Positions 8,496 to 16,739 of a DNA stretch of 57,500 nucleotides are shown piece by piece; within the stretch, counting starts at the first letter, position 1, and each line of letters starts with the position of its first letter. Location: positions 1,017,501 to 1,075,000 of the forward strand of contig NZ_CP022708.1 in assembly GCF_025340265.1 (NCBI RefSeq), written 5' to 3'. This DNA is from Novosphingobium sp. 9 (GTDB lineage Bacteria > Pseudomonadota > Alphaproteobacteria > Sphingomonadales > Sphingomonadaceae). Position numbers and translations under genes: made by a program. The notes under the pieces are model-generated. The model saw only the letters and a list, made by a program, of their open reading frames with translations. It was not told the origin of the DNA and ran no database searches.

Positions 8496-9590
8496 ATGGA
8501 CAGGGGTGCATTGTACGATGCCATTCACGACGAGACGGCGTTTGCCGAACTGCCGACACGGCTTGCCCTGCTCGCGGGCGGACGATCCGCCACGCTCTAT
8601 CGGTTCGATAGCGCCGGGCATCTGACGGATCTGCAGTATTCGCATTTCCCCGACGAGGTGATCGCCGGGATTCTCGCCGACCCGGATCGCCGGCTCGATA
8701 CCTGGGGCAATATCGGCTTCGCCTCGGGCATTACCGGGCGAAGCATTGCACTGGACGACCTGCTGCCGGAAGCGGAATTCCGTCACTCGGCATTCTGGAA
8801 CGAGGTGGTTCGCCCGCTGGGCGACGACACCGGACATTGCATGGGGATCGTCCATCGCATGGAAGGCGCGATGCTGTGCACCGCGATCCAGCGCCCCATC
8901 GCCAGCCGCCATGCATCGGGCAGCAATTGGGGCGGCGTCTATTCCAAAGAGGAGACCGCGCGGCTCGACGGGCTGATCGTCGATCTCCAGCGCATCTATC
9001 TCGCCCGCAACCTGATCGGCGCGCACGAGCAGCGGATCGATGGCCTATCGCAGTTGCTCGACGCCGGAGAAGAGGGGCTTCTGCTGGTCGGTCCACGCCT
9101 GCGGGTGATCGAAGCGACGCCTGCGGCCCTCGCCGTGCTGGATGCGATGGGCGCGCGCGTGCGCGATGGCCATGTCCGCCTGGGCGACGCTCGCCTTGAA
9201 ACCATGCTGCGCCGAGCGGTGGAGGACACCCTCCACCGCCGTGCGACACCGCAGGTGACATTTGCCTGCGAGACTGCCGACGCCACATATACGGCACGCC
9301 TGCTGGTTCTGCCTACGAAGAGGGGCATGCAAAGCGGCTGCGTGATCCGCCTGCGCACAGAAGCATCGAGCGGGTGCCATACCGGAACGTGGCTGACCCG
9401 CCATTTCGGCCTGACCGCCGCCGAAGTTTCGGTGGCGCAGGCCCTGTCGGCCGGGCTCGCGCCCGATGACATCGCACAGCAACGCCGTGTCAGCCTCAAC
9501 ACCGTGCGCACGCAGGTTCGCCAGATTCTGCAAAAGACCGGCTGCGAGACGGTCACGCGTCTCGTCGTCCTGATCCGCAGCCTGCCGTAG
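8496..9590 (+). CDS. LuxR-type helix-turn-helix transcriptional regulator
   Basis: 364 residues from ATG 8496; a TTG 45 bp upstream is an alternative. The C-terminal 65 residues form a LuxR/GerE helix-turn-helix (FGLTAAEVSVAQALSAGL, then VSLNTVRTQVRQILQKTG). The N-terminal 290 residues form a sensor-like region with no acyl-homoserine-lactone motif that I can see. Such long single-HTH LuxR proteins are common orphans in sphingomonads. The targets are unknown. The convergent CsgG-like gene ends 24 bp downstream. Confidence 0.88.
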   Translation: MDRGALYDAIHDETAFAELPTRLALLAGGRSATLYRFDSAGHLTDLQYSHFPDEVIAGILADPDRRLDTWGNIGFASGITGRSIALDDLLPEAEFRHSAFWNEVVRPLGDDTGHCMGIVHRMEGAMLCTAIQRPIASRHASGSNWGGVYSKEETARLDGLIVDLQRIYLARNLIGAHEQRIDGLSQLLDAGEEGLLLVGPRLRVIEATPAALAVLDAMGARVRDGHVRLGDARLETMLRRAVEDTLHRRATPQVTFACETADATYTARLLVLPTKRGMQSGCVIRLRTEASSGCHTGTWLTRHFGLTAAEVSVAQALSAGLAPDDIAQQRRVSLNTVRTQVRQILQKTGCETVTRLVVLIRSLP

Positions 9591-9614
9591 ACGCCGCGTT
9601 GCGGGAAGCCCCCG

Positions 9615-10490
9615 CTAGCGCACGTTGCGGGCAATCGCCCTCAGCGTGTCGATCGCAACCTGCCGACCTGCGGCGAGCGGCGTTGCCGGCTCGGGCGTCG
9701 CCCGCACGAAACCGGCAGCCCCGGCGACATAGGGCATCGGTCCGGCAGAAGGCTGCCCCTCGCTGGAGGTCATCGCGATCACGCTGCCTGATCGCAGATC
9801 GCGCACCACGACCTTGAACGCGCTGTCACCCTCGGCGCGCGCCAGCGGCGTGACTTCCACCACCCAGTCCGCGCGGCCAAGCAGCGCCTTCATCTCCACC
9901 GCCTGCCCGTTCGCAGTATCGCCATCGAGCGCGGCGGCGCGAACGATCGTGGTGCGATCGACCAGTTTCACCCCCGCATCCGCCAGCCCCTGCATAAAGC
10001 CGCGTTCGAGATCGAAATCGACCGCCTCGGAGAACGGCGTGTCACGTCGCGCGTTATCCAGACGATTGGTGACGGAGCGCAAGGTCGCATCGACATCGCG
10101 CTCCGTGCGCGCATCGAGGCGACTGTGCGTGCCGCGCCGGGTGCCGCGCGTGTCGAGATCGGCCGCCTCGGTGCCCGAACCATGCAAGGAGAATGTCGTC
10201 ACATCCTCGCGCCCGGTCTCGATCTCATCGGTCAGCACGCGGTTCCAGAACACCGCCACCCGTGGCGAATGCACCCGCGCATAGGCAAACGAAAAACCCT
10301 CCGAGCCATCGCGCCGGGGCGGGGCATAGGGCGCATCCAGTGTCGCGGGCAGCCCCTCGCGCGTGCCCGGTGGCGAAGACCAGCCTGCTGTCACGCCGGG
10401 CTGGCCTTCGCGCTGGGGACCTTCCTGCGCCGCCGCATCGCTCCCCGATACAGCGGCGAATATCGTCATGGCCAACAGCGCCGTCTTCAC
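9615..10490 (-). CDS. Exported CsgG-like protein, fourth gene of LpoB-like operon
   Basis: 291 residues from GTG 10490. The start overlaps the stop of the upstream gene as GTGA, which argues for translational coupling. A signal peptide (MKTALLAMTIFAAVSGSDAAAQ) is followed by an Arg/Pro-rich stretch. Then comes a domain with the strand-helix pattern of CsgG/LpoB-like folds: RVAVFWNRVLTDE, FMQGLADAGVKLVDRTTIVRAA, WVVEVTPLARAEGDSAFKVVVRDLRSG. No lipobox cysteine is present. The family cannot be named with certainty; the fold assignment is inference from pattern and neighbours. Likely periplasmic and part of an envelope complex. Confidence 0.7.
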   Translation of the reverse strand: MKTALLAMTIFAAVSGSDAAAQEGPQREGQPGVTAGWSSPPGTREGLPATLDAPYAPPRRDGSEGFSFAYARVHSPRVAVFWNRVLTDEIETGREDVTTFSLHGSGTEAADLDTRGTRRGTHSRLDARTERDVDATLRSVTNRLDNARRDTPFSEAVDFDLERGFMQGLADAGVKLVDRTTIVRAAALDGDTANGQAVEMKALLGRADWVVEVTPLARAEGDSAFKVVVRDLRSGSVIAMTSSEGQPSAGPMPYVAGAAGFVRATPEPATPLAAGRQVAIDTLRAIARNVR

Positions 10491-10990
10491 TGGTCGGCCC
10501 TCAGTTCGATCAGGTAGAACTCGACGCCATCGGGACTGATCGAGCGTTCCTGATAGACGCTGGTCGAAAGCGGAGAGAGATAGACCGGCTTCCACACCGA
10601 GGCTTTTTCCGCCGGCGCCTGCGAGGCGTCCAGGAACGAAGAGCGGGCCTGCACCACCAGCGGCTGCTTGGTGCAGTTGACGAGCCGCGCGGTCACTTCC
10701 AGCGTATTCGCCTCGGTCCGCCGGGCGAATAGCCCTTCGACGACCACCTTCTTCCACGTCTCGCGGTCATTCATCTGCACCGCGTTGAGATCCACAGGCG
10801 TCATCGCACGCGGCATGTTGGCGACCAGCGCCGGGCCGCCATGCGGCGGGTCCTTGCGCGCAGCACCGATATTGCATTTCAGCGGGCGGTTTTCACGCGC
10901 AAGAGCCGGAGCGGGCAGCGGTGCCGGAACCAGGCCGGTGCCAAGCGCGGCCAACAGCACACCGCCGATCAGGAAACGTTGAAACTTCAC
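10487..10990 (-). CDS. YcfL/DUF1425-like exported protein
   Basis: 167 residues from GTG 10990, again with a GTGA overlap with the gene before it. A signal peptide (FLIGGVLLAALGTGLVPAPLPAPALA) is clear. The mature domain shows the DUF1425 pattern: LEVTARLVNCTKQPLVVQAR, then SVWKPVYLSPLSTSVYQ, then VEFYLIELR. E. coli YcfL is a lipoprotein encoded beside lpoB. Here the lipobox is missing, so the protein should be soluble in the periplasm. Its neighbour at 12473 is LpoB-like, which supports the assignment. Function in the family is unknown. Confidence 0.7.
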   Translation of the reverse strand: MKFQRFLIGGVLLAALGTGLVPAPLPAPALARENRPLKCNIGAARKDPPHGGPALVANMPRAMTPVDLNAVQMNDRETWKKVVVEGLFARRTEANTLEVTARLVNCTKQPLVVQARSSFLDASQAPAEKASVWKPVYLSPLSTSVYQERSISPDGVEFYLIELRADQ

Positions 10991-12393
10991 AGGGTCGATC
11001 CTTCCAGAGTGGTGCGGAAGGCCTTGTTCTTGACCTGCACCGGCTTCTTGCGATTCTGCGCGGCGGCAACGCCTGCATCCTCGCCGACGATATCGTCGCC
11101 GAACACGCCGGGACGCGAGCGCATCCACACGATCGAACAGGCCTTGGCCCCGCCGCGCAGGGTATCGCTGTCCTTCAGGCCATCCACCGCAGCAGTGTCC
11201 TTGAGATACTTACCCTCGGACTTCCACGAAGGGGACTTCGCGGTGGCGGAGCCCACCAGGATCAGATCGGGCAGCCCTTCCCAGGCGCGAATATCGGCAT
11301 TGGTCTTCATCGCGCCCGAGAACATCTTGAACATGCTTCCGGCGAGCTGCGAATAGACGCCGCCGTTGCCCATCAGTCCCTGCATCGCCAGCGCGGTGCC
11401 CACGGCATCGGTGCCTTCCTTCCAGTTGGCCTTGCCGTTCATCAGTCCGTCGATGGCGCGCCCGCCGCGCGTGGTCGCCTGATACTGCACGCTGCTGGCC
11501 AGCCGGAGTGGAACCGCGCTGGTCTTCTTGCCATCGACCAGCGTCACCGCCGCCGCATTTTCATCGTAGGCCGCGCCCGGCTGGAACACGAGTTTCTGCG
11601 CCTGCGCGGCATCGCGCGCCTTGACCGGCCCATTGCCGAGCTCCGCCACGAACAGCACGTTGTCTCCCGGTGCGGGCGCTGTCAGGCCCTTTTGCGCCTT
11701 CATCGCCAGATCGAACGATTCCCTGGCAGAGGTCGTGTCGCCCGCACACTTCTGGCTCCAGCCGCGCAAGTAGTTCATCACCGCAAAGTCGCTCTGGAAG
11801 CTCTCTTCCTCGGACAGCGTATCCTGATACTCGGCATTCTTGAACGACACCGTTGCATCGGGGTAATTGCCCTGCTGCAGATAGATCAGCCCGCGATAGT
11901 AATAGGCCATGGCGCGTTCGTAGGGCTCGCCCTTGAAGTCCTTGTTGGCCTCATTGTGGAATACCGATCGCGCGGTCGCCGCCTGCGGGTTGTCGGCATA
12001 GATCGTCTCGATCCGGTTCAACGCCTGATCGAAAGCCCAGCCCGCGTCCTTGAACTGTCCCGCCTGATAGGCTGCCAGCCCCAGCCGCTCGAAGTTGAGC
12101 ACCGCATTGCGCTCCCCGCCTGTGTAAAGCGCGCGATAAAGCGGACGCAGCGCCTCCGGTTTGGCATTGACGTAAGCGGTGATCTCGTCCGGGTAAGGCC
12201 CCATGCCATACTTCGCGACCAGATCGCGCTGGCGCTTCGCCTCGGCCTTGGCGGCCGCTTTTGCAGCCTTTGCATCGGCCACCGGTGCAACATCGGACGA
12301 AGCGGCCGGCACTATCGCTCCGGTCTGCGCGCGAAGCGGTGCGGCAACCAGCGTGGTGGACAGCAGGACGGTGATGACAACGCGAATACGCAT
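10987..12393 (-). CDS. COG3014-like exported repeat protein
   Basis: 468 residues from ATG 12393, which has a good ribosome-binding site (AAGGGGG). A signal peptide (VVITVLLSTTLVAAPLRAQ) precedes an Ala/Lys-rich segment. Helical TPR-like repeats follow: VLNFERLGLAAYQAGQFKDA, AMAYYYRGLIYLQQGNYPDA, FAVMNYLRGWSQKCAGD. The second half is mainly beta (VLFVAELGNGPVKARDA). This architecture matches COG3014, uncharacterised proteins encoded beside lpoB and ycfL in gamma-proteobacteria such as Vibrio. Those are lipoproteins; this one lacks a lipobox cysteine. Role unknown. Confidence 0.72.
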   Translation of the reverse strand: MRIRVVITVLLSTTLVAAPLRAQTGAIVPAASSDVAPVADAKAAKAAAKAEAKRQRDLVAKYGMGPYPDEITAYVNAKPEALRPLYRALYTGGERNAVLNFERLGLAAYQAGQFKDAGWAFDQALNRIETIYADNPQAATARSVFHNEANKDFKGEPYERAMAYYYRGLIYLQQGNYPDATVSFKNAEYQDTLSEEESFQSDFAVMNYLRGWSQKCAGDTTSARESFDLAMKAQKGLTAPAPGDNVLFVAELGNGPVKARDAAQAQKLVFQPGAAYDENAAAVTLVDGKKTSAVPLRLASSVQYQATTRGGRAIDGLMNGKANWKEGTDAVGTALAMQGLMGNGGVYSQLAGSMFKMFSGAMKTNADIRAWEGLPDLILVGSATAKSPSWKSEGKYLKDTAAVDGLKDSDTLRGGAKACSIVWMRSRPGVFGDDIVGEDAGVAAAQNRKKPVQVKNKAFRTTLEGSTL

Positions 12394-12472
12394 GGAAATT
12401 CCCCCTTCTGGATGAGCGCGGCACGCGATTGCCCCCTGCAAACCCGTGAGCGAACGCAAGCTTTTGGAAAAC

Positions 12473-13111
12473 TCAGCGGTAGACGACGTCGTCCCCGGCT
12501 GCCCGGACGATCACATAGGGCTCTCCGCTCCACGGCAGATCACCGGTTTCCATGTCGACCAGCTCGAACACCACTTGCGTGCGGCGCTGGACAAGTCCCG
12601 AGCGGGTATCGCGCGAATCCAGCGAAGTGACGCGGCCGATCAACTGATAGTCGACGCCCGAGACACCCTTGGTCATCCCGCGCGTACCCACATCGGCAAC
12701 CCCCGAACGCTTGAGTTCACGCTCACGCATGACGATGTCCATCGCCTCGCGACTGACGAAACGGATGCGTCCCTTCGCCGCGCGGTTCAGTTCGGCACGC
12801 AGCATCGAGGTAATCATGTCCCGGTCGATGCGCTGGATCGAATTGTTATAGAACTTCTCGCTATCCACGACGATGCGCGGCGGCACAGGGGTGCCGACAA
12901 TATCGGGCCGCGACATGAGATCGCGCACCACCTCGTCGGCCATTCGCTGAATATCCGCCGATTCGATCGATTGCCCGAACACCGCCCCCTTGCTCGACGG
13001 ATCGATCTCCATCGCCTGCGTGCCACGCTTGTTCGATCCGGCATGGGCAGCGCTGCTGCCGAACGCCAGAATTCCCATCGAGGCTGCCGCGATAAGGCCA
13101 CGAAACTGCAT
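12473..13111 (-). CDS. LpoB-like penicillin-binding-protein activator homologue
   Basis: 212 residues from ATG 13111. A signal peptide (MQFRGLIAAASMGILAFGSSAAHA) precedes a domain with the LpoB pattern: IQRMADEVVRDL, then RIVVDSEKFYNNSIQRIDRDMI, then RIRFVSREAMDIVMRERELKRSG, then VDYQLIGRVTSLDSR. E. coli LpoB is an outer-membrane lipoprotein that activates PBP1b through its UB2H domain. This homologue lacks the lipobox cysteine, so membrane anchoring differs. The gene leads a four-gene operon; 79 bp separate it from the next gene. The name lpoB is not assigned because activation of a PBP is unproven in alpha-proteobacteria. Confidence 0.78.
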   Translation of the reverse strand: MQFRGLIAAASMGILAFGSSAAHAGSNKRGTQAMEIDPSSKGAVFGQSIESADIQRMADEVVRDLMSRPDIVGTPVPPRIVVDSEKFYNNSIQRIDRDMITSMLRAELNRAAKGRIRFVSREAMDIVMRERELKRSGVADVGTRGMTKGVSGVDYQLIGRVTSLDSRDTRSGLVQRRTQVVFELVDMETGDLPWSGEPYVIVRAAGDDVVYR

Positions 13112-13290
13112 GCTTTCCCCCTCGTGGCAAGGACAACGCGGCACCGCCCCCCGATGCCTGTCCGTCCCGCCTTCGCGTAATCTCTTGCCATGCCCGGCGC
13201 AGCGCGATCATCATCAGGATTGATGATGCGGTGAATTTGCCAAAGGAAAGCTACTGGCCGATTCCGCGCAATCCGGGCTAGGGACGTCAT

Positions 13291-14715
13291 ATGGAACACG
13301 CCCCTCACATGCTTCTGATCGACGGCCATCTGGTCGACGGCGCCAGCGATTTTCCCGTCATCAATCCGGCCACCGGCGCGCCCTTCGCGCAAGCCCCGCG
13401 CGCCGACGAAGCGCAGGCGGCTGTTGCCGTGGCTGCGGCCCGACGGGCCTTTCCGGACTGGGCGGCGCTGGGTTTCGGCGAGCGGCGTCGGCGTCTGGAA
13501 GCACTCGCCGACGGGCTGGAGGCGGATCTGGAGACCATGGCTCGCCTGCTGACGCGCGAACAGGGCAAGCCGCTGACGGAAGCGCGCGAGGAAGTGTTCT
13601 TCTCCGTCGCTGCGCTGCGCCACTTCGCCGCGATGACGCTAGAGCCGCGCGTGCTGCGCGACACTGCCAAAGAACGCATTGTCGAGCAGCGCTATCCGCT
13701 GGGGGTCGTCGCGGCGATCACGCCATGGAACTACCCGCTGCTGCTGCTAATGGTGAAGCTGGCGCCAGCGCTCATCACCGGCAACGCGGTGATTGCCAAA
13801 CCGGCGCCCTCGACCCCGCTCACCACACTGCGGCTGGGCAGGATCGCTGCCGACATCCTGCCCCCCGGCGTGTTCCAGACGCTGGTCGACCGGAACGACC
13901 TCGGTGCCTGGCTGAGCCGCCACCCGGACGTGGCGCATGTCAGCTTCACCGGCTCCACGCCCACCGGCAAGAAAGTGCTGGCAAGCGCTGCCGACACGCT
14001 CAAGCGGTTCACGCTGGAACTGGGCGGTAATGACCCCGCGCTGATCCTCGACGATGCCGATGTTGCCAAGGTCGCCGCGCGCATCTTCGCCGGTGCCACC
14101 GCCAACGCCGGGCAGATCTGCCTCGCGATCAAGCGCGTCTATGCGCCCCGCGCGATGATGGATGCGCTGTGCGACGAGCTGGCGCGGCTGGCGGACGAGG
14201 CCGTGGTGGGCGACGGCATGGAACAGGGCACCACCATCGGCCCGATCCAGAACCGCGCGCAGTACGAAAAGGTGCTCGGTTTCATCGAAGAGGCCCGCAC
14301 GCAGGGCACGCTCGTCGCAGGGCGCGCGCCGAACGAGGACGTTACCGGAACCGGCGGCTACTTCATCGCGCCAACGATTGTGCGCGACCTGCCGGACGAT
14401 GCCCGCCTCGTGCGCGAGGAACAGTTCGGCCCGGTGCTGCCGGTGCTGGCCTATAACGATCTCGATCAGGCCATCGCGCGGATCAACGACAGCGACTATG
14501 GCCTCGGCGCCAGCATCTGGACCGGCGACGCAGCGCGCGGTGCGGAGCTGGCAGCGCGGATCGAAAGCGGCACGGTATGGGTGAACAAACACCTCGAACT
14601 ACCCTTCGACGTGCCCTTCGGCGGTGCCAAGCAGTCCGGCATCGGTCGCCAGCAGGGGATCGAGGGACTGGAGGACTTCACGCAGGCGCGCATCGTCAAC
14701 GTGGCGCTGGGGTGA
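13291..14715 (+). CDS. NAD(P)-dependent aldehyde dehydrogenase, semialdehyde type
   Basis: 474 residues. The aldehyde dehydrogenase landmarks are present: TPWNYPLLLL, the glycine motif FTGSTPTGKKV, the catalytic glutamate in LELGGNDPALI, the catalytic cysteine in NAGQICLAIKRVY and EEQFGPVLPVLAY. The IKRVY segment after the cysteine is typical of a semialdehyde/acyl aldehyde branch. It oxidises an aldehyde to the acid with NAD or NADP; the substrate is unknown. It is divergent from the LpoB-like operon and lies 121 bp before a Rieske oxygenase. A nested palindrome lies between those two genes. Confidence 0.92.
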   Translation: MEHAPHMLLIDGHLVDGASDFPVINPATGAPFAQAPRADEAQAAVAVAAARRAFPDWAALGFGERRRRLEALADGLEADLETMARLLTREQGKPLTEAREEVFFSVAALRHFAAMTLEPRVLRDTAKERIVEQRYPLGVVAAITPWNYPLLLLMVKLAPALITGNAVIAKPAPSTPLTTLRLGRIAADILPPGVFQTLVDRNDLGAWLSRHPDVAHVSFTGSTPTGKKVLASAADTLKRFTLELGGNDPALILDDADVAKVAARIFAGATANAGQICLAIKRVYAPRAMMDALCDELARLADEAVVGDGMEQGTTIGPIQNRAQYEKVLGFIEEARTQGTLVAGRAPNEDVTGTGGYFIAPTIVRDLPDDARLVREEQFGPVLPVLAYNDLDQAIARINDSDYGLGASIWTGDAARGAELAARIESGTVWVNKHLELPFDVPFGGAKQSGIGRQQGIEGLEDFTQARIVNVALG

Positions 14716-14736
14716 TAGTGCGCTGCAAGGATGGGC

Positions 14737-14784
14737 GCTCTATTTTATGCAATGATGCGGCCTATTCATTGCGTTTGATAGAGC
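14737..14784 (+). promoter_or_regulatory. Nested dyad before Rieske oxygenase
   Basis: GCTCTAT (14737-14743) pairs with ATAGAGC (14778-14784), and inside it CAATGA (14750-14755) pairs with TCATTG (14766-14771). The structure lies between the aldehyde dehydrogenase stop and the oxygenase start, so it could be a terminator, attenuator or operator. Confidence 0.5.
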
Positions 14785-14836
14785 GGCCTGCACTTGCGAC
14801 AAGGCTGGAACGATATTCCCCAACGGATATAGCTCC

Positions 14837-15910
14837 ATGGCCACTGCCCCCGTTCTCGACACCACCCCGGACACCCGGCGCCCGCCCTTACCGCACGGCT
14901 GCACTTTTGATGCCGAGGATTGGTACGTACTCGGGCGGTTCTGGTATCCGGTCGCGCTGGTTCGCGATGTGGCCGAGAAGCCGATCGGCACCAAGCTGCT
15001 CGATCAGCCGCTGGTGGTCTATCGTTCGGGCGGCGAGGTCGTCGTCGCCACCGATGTCTGCCCGCATCGCGGGGTGCCGCTCAGCATGGGCACGCAGGCG
15101 GACGACACGGTCGTCTGCCCCTATCACGGCCTGCGCTTCGGTGCAGGCGGCAAGTGCGTGCATGTCCCCGCCCATCCCGCGCGCGACATTCCCGCCCGGC
15201 TGAACTTGCGCACGTTTCCCGCCATCGAGCGCTATGGCCTGATCTGGACCTGCCTCGATCCCGTAGGAGAGGCCCCGGCGCCGGGCGACATTCCCGACAT
15301 GCCGCACTGGGACGAGGACGGCTTCCAGCAGATCACCTGCCCCTCGACCGATATCGCAGGCTTTGCCGGGCGCCAGCTCGAAGGGTTCCTCGACGTCGCG
15401 CACTTCGCCTTCGTCCATACCGAGACCTTCGCCGATCCCGACAATGCCGAAGTGCCCGCGTATTCCCCCAAACGCACCGATTACGGGTTCGAGGCCGAGT
15501 ACTGGAGCAGCGTGGGCAACTACCCGATCGGGGTTTCGCAGCGCGGTGTTCCCGGCTTCCAGTGGCTACGTCATTTCCGCTGCCACCTGCCGTTCACCGC
15601 GACACTGGAGATCCACTTCCCCGGTAGCGACCGGCTGGTCATCATGAACGCCGCCTCACCGGTATCCGCCCGTATGACCCGCCTGTTCGCGCCGATCGCG
15701 CGCAATTTCGATACCGACCTGCCGGTGCAGGACGTCTACGACTTCAACCAGCGCATCTTCGACGAGGACAAGATCATCGTCGAGGCGCAGATGCCCGAAT
15801 GGCTCCCGCTCGACCCCGGCGATGAAGGGCATATCCCCGCCGACATGAGTTCGATGACCTACCGACGCGGACTCAAGGCCCTCGGCCTCAAGCGGTTCTT
15901 CGGGTATTGA
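14837..15910 (+). CDS. Rieske [2Fe-2S] non-heme iron oxygenase, alpha subunit
   Basis: 357 residues. The Rieske cluster motif is CPHRG, then CPYHG 18 residues later (about residues 75-97). The mononuclear iron site follows as LDVAHFAFVH with the two histidines (about 195-200). The C-terminal catalytic domain and total length fit a single-component-type alpha subunit such as vanillate O-demethylase or phenoxybenzoate dioxygenase relatives. It would hydroxylate or demethylate an aromatic substrate using electrons from a separate reductase. No reductase or ferredoxin gene lies nearby. An aldehyde dehydrogenase precedes it, which would suit a catabolic pair. Confidence 0.93.
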   Translation: MATAPVLDTTPDTRRPPLPHGCTFDAEDWYVLGRFWYPVALVRDVAEKPIGTKLLDQPLVVYRSGGEVVVATDVCPHRGVPLSMGTQADDTVVCPYHGLRFGAGGKCVHVPAHPARDIPARLNLRTFPAIERYGLIWTCLDPVGEAPAPGDIPDMPHWDEDGFQQITCPSTDIAGFAGRQLEGFLDVAHFAFVHTETFADPDNAEVPAYSPKRTDYGFEAEYWSSVGNYPIGVSQRGVPGFQWLRHFRCHLPFTATLEIHFPGSDRLVIMNAASPVSARMTRLFAPIARNFDTDLPVQDVYDFNQRIFDEDKIIVEAQMPEWLPLDPGDEGHIPADMSSMTYRRGLKALGLKRFFGY

Positions 15911-15964
15911 AATCCACCAAGGGCCTGCCTCGAAATTCTCGCAAAGCGAAGTTCCAGTCAGAGA

Positions 15965-16050
15965 CCGTTTGAGAACGCGTCTGACGTCGCATCGTGGGGG
16001 CGTGGGCCGTTGCCGCCTCTGAAATCGCTCTTTCGCGATTTCTCAAACGG
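15965..16050. repeat. Nested palindromic intergenic repeat
   Basis: CCGTTTGAGAA (15965-15975) and TTCTCAAACGG (16040-16050) are perfect inverted copies, with one mismatch if extended to 15 bp. Inside, GAAATCGC and GCGATTTC (16021-16042) form a tight hairpin. The element occupies much of the 252-bp gap between the oxygenase and nfu. Confidence 0.55.
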
Positions 16051-16162
16051 ACTCTCAGGCCCAGCGCTTTTCACGACCTTTACTGTTCGCGGCTTCGGTT
16101 CGCGATACTGCTCGTCGCACGCCACATCTTGACCCCGCGCGGGATCGTCCTATCTCGCGCCT

Positions 16163-16738
16163 ATGTATATCGAGACCGAAACCACGCCGAATCCTGCCAC
16201 GCTGAAATTCCTGCCCGGCCAGCAGGTAATGCCTGCAGGCACGCGCGAGTTCCTTGATCCCGAGGATGCTACTGCATCGCCGCTTGCTGAAGCACTGTTC
16301 GGCCTTGGCGACGTGATCGGCGTGTTCTTCGGGCAGTCGTTCATCGCGGTGACGGCCGCGCCCGGCGTTGAGTGGAGCGGCCTCAAGCCGCAAGTCGTCT
16401 CTATCCTGCTGGATCATTTCGTTTCGCAGGCCCCGCTGTTCGCGGGCGGCGACGCCTCGGGCTTCTCGGTTCCGCCTGAGGACGAGGATTTCGGTGATGA
16501 CCCTGCCGATGCCGATATCGTCGCGCAGATCCGGGACCTGATCGAGACCCGCGTGCGCCCGGCCGTCGCCAACGATGGCGGCGACATCACCTACCGCGGC
16601 TTTCGCGAAGGGATCGTCTATCTCTCGATGCAGGGGGCCTGCTCCGGCTGCCCCTCGTCGAGCGCGACGCTCAAGCACGGCATCGAGAGCCTGCTGAAGC
16701 ATTATGTTCCCGAAGTCACCGAGGTCCGCGCTGCCTGA
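16163..16738 (+). CDS. Nfu-type iron-sulphur cluster carrier
   Basis: 191 residues in two parts. The N-terminal Nfu domain begins MYIETETTPNPATLKFLPG. The C-terminal NifU domain has the cluster-binding CxxC in GACSGCPSS, preceded by the conserved VANDGGDITYRGF. It carries [4Fe-4S] clusters to target apoproteins in the cytoplasm, like mitochondrial NFU1. tsaB starts two bases after its stop codon, so the genes are co-transcribed. IspH and the Rieske enzyme encoded nearby are possible clients, which is inference. Confidence 0.93.
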   Translation: MYIETETTPNPATLKFLPGQQVMPAGTREFLDPEDATASPLAEALFGLGDVIGVFFGQSFIAVTAAPGVEWSGLKPQVVSILLDHFVSQAPLFAGGDASGFSVPPEDEDFGDDPADADIVAQIRDLIETRVRPAVANDGGDITYRGFREGIVYLSMQGACSGCPSSSATLKHGIESLLKHYVPEVTEVRAA

Positions 16739-16739
16739 C

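Noticed and set aside
10921..12630. 569-codon plus-strand open frame opposite the COG3014-like gene
   Set aside because: The composition (Arg, His, Gln and Leu-rich without domains) is that of an antisense shadow, while the minus strand has signal peptides, ribosome-binding sites and stop-start overlaps.
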